From the NCBI GenBank assembly GCA_035236585.1, contig CP141133.1, forward strand, positions 46,889,729 to 46,953,728: a DNA stretch of 64,000 nt, in the 5' to 3' direction. This DNA is from Warburgia ugandensis (lineage: Eukaryota; Streptophyta; Magnoliopsida; Canellales; Canellaceae). The first letter of the stretch is position 1; the number at the start of each line of letters is the position of its first letter. The translations under genes and the position numbers were made by a program. Shown here piece by piece: positions 35,062 to 46,142 of this stretch. The notes under the pieces are model-generated. The model did not search any database. It saw only the letters and a program-made list of their open reading frames with translations, and was not told the DNA's origin.

Positions 35062-35992
35062 TTACCAGTTAGATCCTACCTAACTAACTACTTCACACCC
35101 TCCTCAGCTAGCCATAGGTAGTCTGAGTCATCGAATGTGCTGGCAGAGCTAGTCGTTTAAAAACTAGCGTAGTCGGTTAAATGGGGGCCACTGGGGTGGC
35201 AATAGGTCACCTCCTTCCAAGAGGGTCCTATGAGCATGTGGTAGGCCCTATAGGTCTCTTCTAATTGATTTTAAATTAGATTGGAAGGTTGGGATACGTG
35301 CTTGTGGTGATTATCCAAAGTGGGCCAAGAGGTGGTGATGAAATCCACCGTTGATCTTGTGTGGTCAAGTGCCCTTACTAATTAGCTTTTCCATTCCATG
35401 GCAATTCGGTTAATATATAATCACCTTAAAGCAATTAATCATGCCCTAAAGATGCAAGAAAAATTTAACAAACTAATGCAAACCCTAAAAAATGCAACAT
35501 GTATCAAATGTGATCTACATGCTTTTGTACTAACACTCAATGCAATTTTAATCTAATAATGCACCACCTAAACTAGAACTTTAAAGGAGTTTAGGACTTT
35601 CTCATAGTGGGGTCCTGGAAAATGTCTTCTCGTACAAGGGTGGGGCCATTTACATTCCACCTCCACTTCCAAGTTACGATGGCCCGCCCTTGACCTGTAT
35701 TATTACAATCTTTTAAATGAATTGTAAAAATAACATAATTACATGAAGTCCTCACTACAATTCACTCAAAATTAATTGCAATTATCCTAATTTAACTCCT
35801 TGAATTTCTCCTTTCTTTTTCAATTTTTCTACAAAATAAGAAGTTATCAATAAGTACCAAAAATTAGGAGAAATTACATTTATGCACTAACAAAAATTTT
35901 AAAATGCAGCTAAAATGCTAAAACAATGCAACGCCTAAAATTTTTGAATTTTTTTGAATTTTTAATTAAATTTTATGAAACACCATTGCGAG

Positions 35993-36010
35993 TCCCCGGA
36001 AACGGCGCCA
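35993..36010 (-). promoter_or_regulatory. Primer-binding site, tRNA-Asp type (element B)
   Basis: Plus strand TCCCCGGAAACGGCGCCA, complement of TGGCGCCGTTTCCGGGGA, six bases from the 5' LTR at 36017. This is the Athila-type priming site. Confidence 0.9.
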
Positions 36011-36016
36011 AAAACT

Positions 36017-38019
36017 TGTTGAGAGTTTTCTGCAAGTGCACGGCTGTTGAAGTTTAGCTGGTGCAAGTCCGGGTCGATTTCCACAGGGACTCGACTTAAA
36101 TGTGGGGGTTTACATAACTTTCAATTAATAAGAAAAATACAAATAACACATAAACTAAGAATAAAAGAAAATCTCAGATTTATTAAGAATAAAAGAAAAT
36201 CTCAGATTTATTTAATTGCTGGAACGTACAGACTTATTTATTCTAAAAGAAAAACGGAAAATGAAACTAAATAACATTCCTGGAGAACAATGTCCCTGAA
36301 TAAGCAGAATAAGGATAAAGTAAAAACTAGATTAGTCAGGGATATAGATGGAAATAAAACTAGGGACCCAAACAAAATTAAAACGAGGACACAAATGGTA
36401 TTAAAATGAGGACATGGTTGGTATTAATCAGATCTGAAGAGGGCATGATTGGAAGTTCACTGGATTTATGGTTTTAAACAAAAAAACCAGAAACCGGTGA
36501 AGAGGAAAATCGGAGAAGAAGGTGGAAGAGAAGGGAGAAGAAGAAGGAGAAGGAGGGAAAAGAGGGAAGGAAGCTTGGCCGATGCTGGGTTTGCCGGAAA
36601 ATAGGAGGAGCAAGAGGAGATGGGGGTCGAGTGGAGGATCTGGGGAAAAACCCATTCTGGGTTTTCTTCCCCAGGACCGTCCGGATGGGTCGGGCATGAG
36701 AGAGAGAGAGAGAGAGAAGTAGGGAGGTCTCCTCTACAGTTCAGCCTAAGGGGATTGAAGAGAAGGATGTGTGGTGCGGTGATGAAGAAGAGGTGAAGGT
36801 AGAGGGTGGTGTAGACCGAGATGTGACAGTGCAATGGAAGATCTGGGAGGTCCGGTTGGTCTAGTTTTGCCGAGGATCAGAGAATGACAAAGGTAGAGGA
36901 AAAAACGACACCTAGCACTGGCTGGTGAACAGAGCTGGGCTTTGTCTGAGTAGTGTAGTGTTGAAGCAAAACCACACAGAGAGGAGAGCAAGCATTGTCT
37001 GATGCGGTGGAGGTAGGGGCCAGTTACGATGAACCGGACAACTGGACTGGGTAGAAGAGGGTGCGATCTGGGCTTGGTGTGATGTAAAGGACGAGGGAGA
37101 GTAAGGAATCTGGGAAAATACTTGTTGGAGAGGAGAAAATGATGAGGGGGAAGGTAGCCGTGGGAAAGAAAATAGAAAAGGAGAGGCAGGTGCGGCACGG
37201 TTCTGGGTGACAGTAAAAGGGGTGGCAAAGGTAGGCTATGTGGAGAAGAAGATGGTGCTCGAGATAGTGGAGAAGAGAAGTGAGAATAGGGAGAGCATGA
37301 GAGGGAGGTGGAGAGAGAGTGGGGAAAGGAAGAGACGGAGAGGAACAATCCTTCCATCTCTGTCCGTGCAAGGGGCAGAAGCTCAAATGCTTGTGCTAGG
37401 TTTGGTGGAGAAGGCCGGCTAGCAGTAGCTGGCCTGGATGAATAGGGAGAGCACGAGAGGGAGATAGAGAGGAACAGTCCTTCCACCTCTTCTCTCTCAA
37501 AAGGAAAAGCAGGAAAAACAAAAATGGGAAGAGGATGAAGGGATACGAAGGAGAGGAGGGAAAAGAGAGGAAGATAGATGAGAAAGAGAGTAGAACAAGA
37601 GAGAGGTGGAGAGGAAGAGTCCTTCCCCCTCTCTCTTTAAAGAGAAAGAGTGAAAAGGAAGAGAGTGTCTAAATCCAACCCCTCCTTCCTTTTATAAGTG
37701 GATTTGCCCTCATTGGTCAACTTTGCCCATTATTGCCAGATTTGCCATCAATGACCAAATTTGTGGCATGGGACCCATCAAAATAAGTTGATCTAAACCG
37801 TCCAACGTACTTTGGCTTACTTGCAAAAACAAAATACAAAATTAGAATTATTTTATGTGGATAATTAGCTATAATGATCATCTGATCGTTAACTTTTCAA
37901 ATTAACGGTTGGATGATTCATTATAGCTAAAATTGATTTAAAATTACAAAATTACCTTATTAAATTATCTAATAAAATAGTAATCTAATGTTATTTTTGA
38001 CAAAATTAAGGACTCAACA
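36017..38019 (-). repeat. Element B 5' LTR
   Basis: A 2,003-bp LTR, TGTTGAGAG to CTCAACA. Relative to the 3' LTR it has a 25-bp tandem duplication near 36153-36210 (AGAATAAAAGAAAATCTCAG repeated) and a shorter GA run (36698-36717). The minus-strand TATA box at 37688-37696 (TATAAAAGG) lies in the position expected for the element promoter. Open frames at 36428-37486 are repeated in the other LTR and are not genes. Confidence 0.9.
37688..37696 (-). promoter_or_regulatory. TATA box of element B 5' LTR
   Basis: CCTTTTATA on the plus strand is TATAAAAGG on the minus strand. The matching site in the 3' LTR is CCTTTATA at 24448-24455. It would drive leftward transcription through gag-pol. Confidence 0.5.
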
Positions 38020-38024
38020 GTGAA

Positions 38025-38950
38025 GCAATGTAAAAGATAGGAAAAAAGTGAGAATTGAAATAAGGAAAGCAAGGAACTTAAGGAAAAAATTGAACAAGGA
38101 CTTGATCTAAGAACTACACTCTTGGTTATCACTACAATAGTGTTATAGTCCTTATATTCAAGGATTTAAGATGTAAAACAAAAGGCAAATACCAAGACAA
38201 CAAACAAGCAAATAACAAGGAATCAAAACAATAAGAAAAACATTCAAGCAAGGAAATAATGAAGAGAAGGTCAAGGAACCAACTTGGACTTAGAAGAAAA
38301 CCAAAGGGAAGAATGTAGGATCCATCAAGGAGGAGGCATGGACAATTGGAAAAGAGGGGCTGCTACCATGAGAAAGTCATTGGAAACTTGAGGAGGGGAA
38401 GAAGGGTGGCAAAGCCTCCTTTTTAGGAGAGGACCTCCTCCCCTTCTCTAATATCTTTTTATGTCGAATCTCCTAAACTATTTTATAAGGATGGTTAGCT
38501 AACTTCTAAAAATACCCTAATAGATATGGAATGGGGGATTATAAAGAGTTTAGGTATCGTGGAGAGGTTAGTTGACCAAATTAGATGCTTAGGACAACTA
38601 AAGGGACACCTAAGAGGGAGAGAAGGTGGGTGGTGCCTACCTTTTAGGGTGGGGCGTCTCCCTCTTGTAAAATCATAGAAGGTTTATTGAATTGGAAAGA
38701 GATGGAGATAACAAAGGACAAAGAGGGAAAGACAGAGAAAGAGATAACTAGGAAAAGGTGGGAATAGAAGGTGAGATCGGTGGTTGGCTAAGAGGGATTT
38801 TAAGAAGGTGGGAGGTGCCACCTTCTTAGTAAGGTGCTTCTCCCCCAAAGGGAAAATTGTGGGAGAGATTGTAGATAGGAGGAGAGAGTGATAAGGTAGG
38901 AAAGATGGGATGTGGGTTCTTCCTATTGGTCCGCATGCATATTCACCTAA
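38025..38950 (-). repeat. Element C LTR fragment, right of element B
   Basis: Resumes the alignment to the C 5' LTR right after the second GTGAA: GCAATGTAAAAGATAGG against GCAAAGAAAAAGAGAGG near 54679. It continues to the AAAAGAGGGGCTGCTACCATGAGAAAG block (38352) matching 55012. From 38400 it runs beyond the truncated 5' LTR and resembles the 3900-4490 LTR fragment (TCCTATTGGTCCGCATGCAT at 38922). No gene. Confidence 0.7.
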
Positions 38951-39069
38951 TTTGATTTTCACCCAAATATCCCTTTATTATCCTCCTGAAAACCCAATTT
39001 TAGCTTAGGATTATTGAGTAAAATTCTCCTCCAATAGTGGCACTCCATGTAGCTTTGGTTTAAGTGGCT

Positions 39070-39640
39070 TGAATGGCTCATGGTGAAGACTCATTTGGCT
39101 TGTCTTCATAGCTCACACCTTTGGCTTTGATGGTTTGGCTTGACTTCCTTAGCTCATCACAATCTCTCACCATGTCTATCCACGTTATTTTGGGCCTTCC
39201 CCTTTCCCTTATAGAACCTTCTACTTGCATTGCCTCACTCCTTCTAACCGGTGCTATTTTTTCAGTCTCCTTTGGCCATGTCCAAACCATCTAAGTCTAA
39301 TCTCCCTCATCTTGTTACCTAGTGGTGCTCCCCCTAAGTTTCCTGTAATATTTTCATTCTTAATTCTATCCTTTCTTGTCTTACCACTCATCCATCTCAA
39401 CATCCTCATTTCCGTGACAGTCATCCTATGAACATGATGTTTCTTAACTACTCAATACTCTAATCCATAGAGCATGGTCGGCCTTATGGCCATCCTATAT
39501 AATTTTTCTTTTAGTTTGAGTGGTACCTGTAAATCACCCAAAACTCTAGATGCACATCTCCATTTGTTCCAATCCGCTTGAATTCTCTAGGTAACCTCCC
39601 TCTCAATCTCTCCACTCTCATGAATCATTGATCTAAGAAA
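39070..39640 (-). pseudogene. LINE reverse transcriptase, C-terminal fragment
   Basis: With frame changes the minus strand reads, from right to left, SMIHESGEIEREVT, RIQADWNKWRCASRVLGDLQ, VPLKLKEKLYRMAIRPTMLYGLEY, EMRMLRWMSGKTRKDRI, RLRWFGH and RERGRPKITWIDMVRDC. This is the conserved tail of plant non-LTR retrotransposon RT: the MLYG.E...K motif, then the MLRWM.G.TR and GRGRPK.TW motifs. Only the last part of the ORF is present, as usual for 5'-truncated LINE insertions, and it is frameshifted. No clear poly-A tract or target duplication was found. It lies between the C LTR and the C interior. Confidence 0.85.
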
Positions 39641-39659
39641 AATTTTCTCCTATTCAACT

Positions 39660-42141
39660 CATATTAAATACCTAACTTGAGTCTATTAATAAAGATGAAC
39701 AAAAAGGTCTAAAATCCTACGCTTATGCTAAAGATATCCCATTATCTCATTAAACATTGGAAGGTGAGTGTGTGTTATAGAAAATATATCTAATTATCAA
39801 TTTTCAAGTCAAACATAACTTAAATTGCCATCCAAGTATATGCTTTGGCTTCAATTCTCACTGGATATATTTATCAATCGGAAAGAAGTAACTCATAAGT
39901 GGGTATAAATTTATCATTAATATGTGAGTAAAATGTTGCTCCTCAATGCCAAAAGTCTCATATACTTTTTACAAAAGAACAATAACTAGAAAGAATGATA
40001 ATGGTCTCATGAAAGAATATCGACTACTAAGAATGTTATACTTTGCCAAATTTCATTCTCATTCACAACCATATCCATGCCATACTTCTCCTAAGATTAA
40101 GTGAGAACTTCTATTAGGATGAAACATGGGCTTAGTTAAGAGTTATCAAAAGAATGGGTATAAAGGTAAACAAAAGTTGTCTAGAAGATATGCAAAGGTC
40201 TTCTTTAGTGTATTGACAACTTTTCCATTTTCCTCAAATGAGTGAAAATTCTTCCTTCCATTGACTATCTTTTTTATTTTTTACTTGACTTTATATATAT
40301 ATATATATGCATCGCCTTTTTTTTTATCCTTCCTTTTTGATGTTCATCTCTTAGAGAGTATTGTTCATGTTCTTCAATCTTCTCTACATATTTCCAAAAC
40401 AGATGAGTAATGGATATATTATAGGGGTTCAATATAGATAAAGGCTGTTTGGCTAACAAAGAAAAAGCTTATATTTTAAAGGCTTAGTGGGTTTAACTAT
40501 GGAAAATAACATATGGAAGACTAAAGGCTCCAGGTTAAACAAGGATGGCCTCTATCATTTTCTAGGTTTCATATGACTTAAAAAATGACTATAAACTTAA
40601 GAGATATATGTGCAAAGTATTTTATGATGCTTAATAGTTGATTAAGATGAAGAATAATGAAACCAACTAAGAAATAATGTACACTAAAGAAAATTTAGAA
40701 TTTATGCATAACACTTAGAAAAGGAAGAATGCCTCAAAAGTCACTTGGGTTATAAGTCTCTATAGATCTTCTTTAGGATTTCTAAGTTATATTTTCTCTT
40801 AAACTTAAACTATATATATATATATATATGTAGCTATTTTATGCCATTAATATTTTGAGTTTAATCTTTCATGAGACACTTTAGTAAAAGGATAAAATAG
40901 TGAACTAATTATATGCAACTTTATTAATAAGATAAAGTTAAAAAAAGGATAAATATTCAAAAAATATAAATTCTCATCTTTATAAAGGAACTTAACACAA
41001 AAAAATTTCAAATATTTTTTTCAAAAATACAAGAAAAACTTAAAAATCTCATATGTACATATATATATATATATATATCTACACCCCCACCCTGAACTAA
41101 ACATTGTCCTCAATGTTTTGAAATATAGGACATCTATATGATGAATGGGTAATTCAAAACACTAAGACTTTAAAACCCTAGGTTGCCTACTAGTGAGCAC
41201 TAAGTTTTAAGTCTTTAGTTAGACATATCTTATAACTAATCTATCACAATCCTAGAACTAATAATGAAATGAAATATTTCTCATGCCACTTCAGAATCTC
41301 ATGGTAGTCTATATACATTCTCAACCTTGAAATTCCTTTTTGTGATAACATTAAGACATAATAAACCACCACAATTTTGGATTTGAAGGGACCACATTGA
41401 AATTGATGGTCCCCCATTTTTAGAATTTCACTAAAATCATCTAATGGGTGCCCTGCATTGATTGATGTAGGGTCAGTACATTAATGGACTCATCTTCTTT
41501 CTATTCCACATGCACAGGTAAAACTTTTGGCGAGCCTACTTTGCTTTCTTGAGGTTGATCAAATAAGTTTCGTAAGTCCCAATTGGGTACCTACTCGGTC
41601 TTGCCATTGAGAATTTTCCACTAAAGGTTCAGTGGTTAAAACATTCATTTTCTTCATCAATGGATGTCTTTTCATCATAATCATAAAAAGGAGCAGGACA
41701 TGATTCAAGTAGAAATGAGTTGGAGGTTTGCAAGGATGGTTGCAGACTTCGTGGTTCAAAATGATAATAAAATATGTCCATCCTAATAGTGGTAGTAATG
41801 GATAGGGATGGTTGAAAACTTTGAGGCTTAGCATGAATAGATGGTAATTCCCACCTTGAAATTCTTTCAAGGGTTTTTAATGTCCTCCTTCATTTGTTTC
41901 ATTTCCTCAACCTAATTATTAACTATAAAGATTTTGATCCATTATTTCACTAAGTTGTTGCATACTTTCTAGATTTTGAATATCTTTTAATGATTGTTCC
42001 TCCTGTTGTAGAGGAAATGACTCGTAAGACTAGTATTTCTATGACATCTAGGTACTAAAAAAGGATTGAGTAGGTTGAATTCATAATGGTTGTCACTGAT
42101 ATGGTTGGCAATCATGGTATGGTTGTTCAAGGTGTGACCAT
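39660..42141 (-). pseudogene. Decayed interior of Athila-like element C (relative of element A)
   Basis: It aligns in order with element A 7870-10150. The 3' noncoding part matches at CTACACCCCC.ACCCTGAA.TAAACATTGTCC near 41080 (A: about 8665). Two RNase-like hairpin blocks correspond to 41290-41460. The former ORF survives in fragments at 41559-41870 and 41987-42135 on the minus strand, in shifted frames. TA-dinucleotide runs occur at 40292-40308, 40811-40829 and 41059-41078. The coding remnant is cut at about 42141, where copia RT begins. It has no pol, so C was also a non-autonomous element. Confidence 0.65.
40811..40829. repeat. (TA)n microsatellites in element C interior
   Basis: Three TA runs of 8-10 units (40292-40308, 40811-40829, 41059-41078) within 800 bp of the C 3' noncoding region. 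Element A has none at the matching places. Confidence 0.85.
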
Positions 42142-42300
42142 GCTTCTTGAGCTTGAACACCCATTTATTCTTCAATGCTCTCTTGCCCTTAGGAAGCTTC
42201 ACTAACTTCTAAGTCTTGTTCTTTTGCAGTGAGCCAATTTCCTCTTACATAGCTTGCATCTACTTATTCTTGTCTGCCTGATTCTATGCTTCCTGAAAAT
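42142..42300 (-). pseudogene. Start of copia RT, fused to element C ORF
   Basis: The minus strand reads EEIGSLQKNKT, stop, KLVKLPKGKRALKNKWVFKLKK, the conserved entry into copia RT. At about 42142 it runs on in frame into an element C-derived peptide. The open chimera (42202-41987) is about 71 codons and is not thought to be a real protein. Preceding stops include TAG at 42284-42286 after NFQEA. Confidence 0.75.
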
Positions 42301-43429
42301 TTTCTGGCTCCCCCTCTTCAGTAAGCATGATATACTCTGATTTTGGATATCTTTTTGAGGGAATCAGTACATGGCCTTTCGAAGATGTCTTTGGATGATC
42401 TTCTAATGGAGGGTTTTCAACATCTTCTGATTGTTGTGATGATCCTGGATCTTCTGATGGAGGAGGATGTTGTTCCTCCTGCTCAACGTCCTCTGCATCC
42501 TCATTTTCTTCTGCTTTTGGAAGGTCATCTTGTATGTTGTCAGTGGTGGACTGTACTGGCGCAGGATCTGGAATAATATTTAGAGCACTTATACTTCCTT
42601 CATTGGACTTTGTGGGTTTTTCAAAGTCCACAGAGAATTGGTTCTCTTGGAATATAACGTCTCTACTTCTGATGATCTTTTTAGCCACTGGATCCCATAG
42701 CCTGTATCCAAATTTGTTATCTCCATAGCCGATAAAGATACATTGAGTTGACTTGAGGTCTAGCTTTTGTCTTAACTCCTTGGATATGTGTACAAAAGCT
42801 TTACACTGAAACACCCTCAAGTGCTTGTAAGAAACTTTCTTACCTGACCAGACCTTCTCTGGGAATTCAAAATTCAACGGTGCTGATGTTGATCTGGTGA
42901 TGAGGTAGCAGGCAGTTTGTACAGCTTCTCCCCAGAATGGCTTAGGTAGTTTAGCCATACTGAGCATGCTTCTGACTCGTTCCACAATGGTCCGATTCAT
43001 CCTTTTAGCAATGCCATTATGTTGTGGGGTATATGGGACTGTCTTCTCATGTCGAATACCACGATCCGCACAGTATGCCTTGAATTCTCTGGAAGTATAT
43101 TCTCCTCCATTATCTGTTCAAAGACACTTCAATTTCTTTCCTGTTTGCCTCTCCACCATTGCGTGGAATTTCTTGAAGTTCATAAATACTTGGTACTTAG
43201 TTCTTACAAAATATACCCACACCTTTCTAGATGCATCATCTATAAATGTTACAAAATATATGTTTCCTCCTAAGGACTCCTCTTCTATGGGACCACTTAC
43301 ATCAGAGTACACCAAACTCAATATTTCTTTCCTTTTATTACTAGGAGACGAGAATACAACTCTATGTTGTTTACCGAACAAACAGTAATTGCAAGGGTTT
43401 AGAGCTATACCTTTGGCTATTTTGATGAC
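42301..43429 (-). pseudogene. Copia integrase core and C-terminal region
   Basis: After the zinc-binding part (NPCNYCLFGKQHRVVF) comes the core: LVYSDVSGPIEEESLGG (first Asp), TDNGGEYTSREF (second Asp) and PYTPQHNGIAKRMNRTIVER. The last motif normally carries the catalytic Glu (A-E-R); here it is Lys. Then PKPFWGEAVQTACYLITRS, FQCKAFVHISKELRQKLD and CIFIGYGDNKFGYRLWDPV, the usual copia integrase tail and the link to RT. A TGA at 43118-43120 (Arg expected) and a TAG at 43430-43432 (Gln likely) interrupt the frame. Both the stops and the Glu-to-Lys change rule out activity. Confidence 0.88.
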
Positions 43430-44803
43430 CTACTTCTTGGCAAGTGTGAATAGCCCTTTCTCTCCCATGTGTCTAAGTCTTTTGTGCCACAGATTTGGCA
43501 ATGCTTCATCTTCCACTTCATTAAGACTATCTCCGCATATCTTCATGTGAGTCTTGTACAGGGTGTTACAGATATGCCCTCTTGCCACAATCATCACACC
43601 TTTCGTCAGTTTCCATGTGCTATTGCCAAAATAGTTTGCGTAGCCTTGTCTGTCAAGTGCTGGGACTGAAATCAGGTTGAGCCTAAGTTCCTTTATATGC
43701 CGTACTTCCTGTAGTATCACTATATAGCCAAGGTTTGTCTTGATCTGCACATCTCCAATCCCATGAATTTGAGACGAGCTTTTGTTTCCCATCTTTACCA
43801 TGCCAAAGTCTCCTTCCTTGTAGGTGATAAAGAATTCTTTATGTGGTGTGGCATGGTAGGAGGCAGCTGTGTCTACCACCCACTCAGCTTCATTATTTGC
43901 CACGTGCAGGCATGCTTCTTCTTCAGTTATCCGTACTGAGATGTCCTGTGCAATGGTAACATTTGTTTCACCATTACCTTCCTTTGTCTTGTTTTGTCCC
44001 ATTTCTTTCTTTAGCTTTCGGCAATCTTTCTTCATGTGTCCTAGAATGCCACAGTGGAAGCACTTGTATTGTCGTGTAGTTCGGCTCTTGGATCTGCCAC
44101 GATCTTGCGATCTTCCCCTGCTTCTGCTTTTGCTTCGTCCTCGTCCTCGACCTTGACCTCTACTATTGCTGCTTTCTTTGTTTTCTATAACCAAGGCATG
44201 TGCCTGGTCTATTCTGGATTCTTTTCTCCTAGCCTCTTCTTTGAATAGGGCATCCTTGATCATCGCCATGGTCAGGTTGCCTTCTAGAGCTGAGTTACTG
44301 AGGGAGATTACCAGAGTCTCCCAACTTTTAGGTAAGGAACTTAGCAGTAGCAATACTTGACCTTCATCCCCGAGTGGAAACTCTACTGAGACGAGCTAGT
44401 TCACTCGGTTTTGAAATTCACTAGTGTGCTCGGCTATTGATGCACCACTTTTCAGCTTCAAATTCACTAGCCTTTCCATTGACAAGGCTTTGTTGCGTAC
44501 AGTCTTTGCCTGATACATATTCTCCAGCTTTTTCCAAAGAACATAAGCATTTTCTTCCTGGGCTACATGATGGAAGACACTATGGTCGATCCATTGTCTG
44601 ATCTGACCTATAGTTTTCAAGTTCATTTTTGTCCACTCCTTTTCTGAAATACCCTCAGGTCTTTTTACCTCATCATCTAGAGGGTCATGAAGATCTTTGC
44701 AGTGTAAAAGATCCTTCATTCTAGGTCTCCATAAGGTGTAATTGGTGGCATTGAATTGTATCATAGCCCCAATTACAACATTTGCTGAACTAGACTCTTG
44801 CAT
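43430..44803 (-). pseudogene. Copia gag, zinc knuckle and pre-integrase region
   Basis: Gag starts MQESSSANVVIGAMIQFNAT, with NYTLWRPRMKDLL typical of copia Gag. It continues VLWKKLENMYQAKTV and MERLVNLKLKSGASIAEHTS to a TAG at 44396-44398 (Gln expected). The same frame runs on through LPKSWETLVISLSNSA. An Arg/Ser/Gly-rich stretch precedes the CCHC zinc knuckle CFHCGILGHMKKDC. The protease active site follows (VVDTAASYHATP; D-T-A here instead of D-S/T-G/A), and then the pre-integrase domain ending LWHKRLRHMGEKGLFTLAKK. This is a single fused gag-pol frame as in Ty1/copia elements, with one stop in gag. Confidence 0.88.
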
Positions 44804-45930
44804 GGAGTCTATTCTTTTCTAACTGTGAGAAATGAAGTGCACGGTTGAGGCAGGAACAGTCAGAAAACCTTGGGAGTGAATTAGAGATGCCCAAGATTTT
44901 TTTTATGTACATGGGAGTATAATTGTCATTTTAGAGGGGGGTACTATTCACTGTGTACTGTTCAGGCACTATTCAGTCCAAGTACTATTCACAACTGTTC
45001 AGCCCGGGGACTGTTCATGAGTTGAAACAGCACCTTACTGTAGAAACACGGTACTTTTCACATGGTGGAATTATCAGTTTGATGGGCTGCTAATTTTGGA
45101 TTTCCTATAAAAGGATGAGTCGAAAACCCTAACTTGTTTTTCTTCTTCTTACAGTTGCAGGTGCGTTTTTGTTTCCCTCCGTGGCTGCAGCTTATCTTCT
45201 CTGAACTGCTTTGTGTGTGCTTCTTCTCCTGATGTGGCTTCACTGGATTAGTTCAAGGCGGCAAAACGAGCAATGGCTTCTCCAGAGCAGTAGCTGCAAG
45301 GCTTCTTCAGATAGCGAAAATGGCTTCTTTAGATCGCGACAATGGCTTCTTGCCTGCAGCAGAGATCAATTTCACCAGATGGTTGTTTCTACTATTTGAT
45401 TCCAGTAGGTACAACTTCAGTTTCGTTGCTGATATGTTTTCATGAAGGCTAGCAATTTCACTGCCTCTAATCTAGATCCGTTTCTTCTCCCTTCCCTCTC
45501 AGATCTCCAAAATGCTATGCATCTTAGATCTAAGAATTCTTACTGATCTGGGGTGATCTCTGATTTGAGTTGTTGGATCAAGACTGTCTCAGATCAGTGG
45601 TTCTCAGATCTGGGATCTGGTGGTCTTAGATCTAGTTTGCGCTGGACTGGACTGGGCTGCTCCTCTGCCTGCTCTAGATCTAGACTTGGCTGGATCGGAC
45701 TAGGCCACTCCTTGGCCTAATCTGGATTTGGACTAGACTGGACTGGTCCAGTCGCCTCAGCTTGGGCTAGATCTAGAATGGGTTGGGCCGATCTCCTCGG
45801 CCTGAGCTAGATTTGGATTTGAGTTGGGCCAGTATGGATCTGGCCTAGCTCTGATCTGGAATGGGTTGGGCTAATCTCCTTAGCCTAAGCTAGATCTAGA
45901 TTTGGGTTGGGCCAGTATGGATTTGGCCTG
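44804..45930 (-). other. Copia leader with 83-bp tandem repeats
   Basis: A leader of about 1.1 kb, long for copia, between the primer-binding site and gag. The part nearest the primer site is made of an 83-bp unit in at least two copies (about 45765-45847 and 45848-45930), rich in GATCTAG and TTGGGCC. The plus-strand open frame 45211-45399 is not supported as a gene. Confidence 0.65.
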
Positions 45931-45942
45931 GCTCTGATACGA
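45931..45942 (-). promoter_or_regulatory. Primer-binding site, initiator tRNA-Met type (copia)
   Basis: Plus strand GCTCTGATACGA, one base different from the complement of the TGGTATCAGAGC priming site, one base from the LTR start TGTTAGGAAC at 45944. Confidence 0.75.
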
Positions 45943-45943
45943 C

Positions 45944-46142
45944 TGTTAGGAACTACAACGTTTACCATTGTTGGAAACTACAATGCTCTAATCCCACTAT
46001 TGGGATCCAGATCTGAATATTTGTAGAGATCTAGCCATCAGATTTGTAAAACTAAGATCACACATACATAAACACAGATGGATTTACGTGGTTCAGCTTG
46101 ATCTGGCCTACATCCACAAGAAAAAGGGAACACTCACTAAAT
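45944..46142 (-). repeat. Copia 5' LTR, probably truncated
   Basis: Starts TGTTAGGAAC and contains ATTTACGTGGTTCAGC and CCTACATCCAC, words typical of plant copia LTRs read on this strand. It ends without a CA terminus at the junction with the inverted F LTR piece (46143). Confidence 0.65.

Larger units (their letters stand above)
32083..35992 (-). other. Element B 5' leader, split by a solo LTR
   Basis: The leader parts 32083-32276 and 35062-35992 align with the A leader in order. The join around the solo LTR reads CCCACTGCTTACC then TTACCAGTTAGATCC, so the original sequence is recovered by removing the LTR and one TTACC. The hairpin region lies at 35635-35692. The splice-donor-like motif of A and C is changed here: CTCATAGTGG in place of CTTACAGTGG near 35601. 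No gene. Confidence 0.75.
22763..38019 (-). mobile_element. Element B: nearly complete Athila LTR retrotransposon (Ty3/gypsy)
   Basis: Both LTRs (22763-24778 and 36017-38019) are present, flanked by GTGAA duplications (22758-22762 and 38020-38024). The interior carries, on the minus strand, a primer-binding site, a leader, gag, protease, RT, RNase H, integrase and a polypurine tract, in the order gag-pro-RT-RH-IN. Element size is 15.3 kb, or about 12.5 kb without the solo LTR nested in its leader. The RT motif FMDDFSVFG and the Asp-tRNA-type primer site identify Athila. No env-like ORF is seen between integrase and the 3' LTR. Roughly nine differences in the first 190 aligned LTR bases suggest about 5% divergence, a moderate age. 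It is inactive because of several in-frame stops. Confidence 0.92.
42142..46142 (-). mobile_element. Truncated Ty1/copia element, minus strand
   Basis: Order from the right: 5' LTR (45944-46142), primer-binding site (45931-45942), leader (44804-45930), gag (to about 43950), integrase region (to about 42284), and the first residues of RT (42202-42142). The rest of RT, RNase H and the 3' LTR are missing. The left end passes abruptly into the element C ORF remnant. The right end abuts an inverted piece of the F LTR. Missing ends on both sides point to deletion or rearrangement rather than a simple insertion. The gag and integrase motifs are of a Tork/Tnt1-like type; the exact lineage is uncertain. 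Confidence 0.85.
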
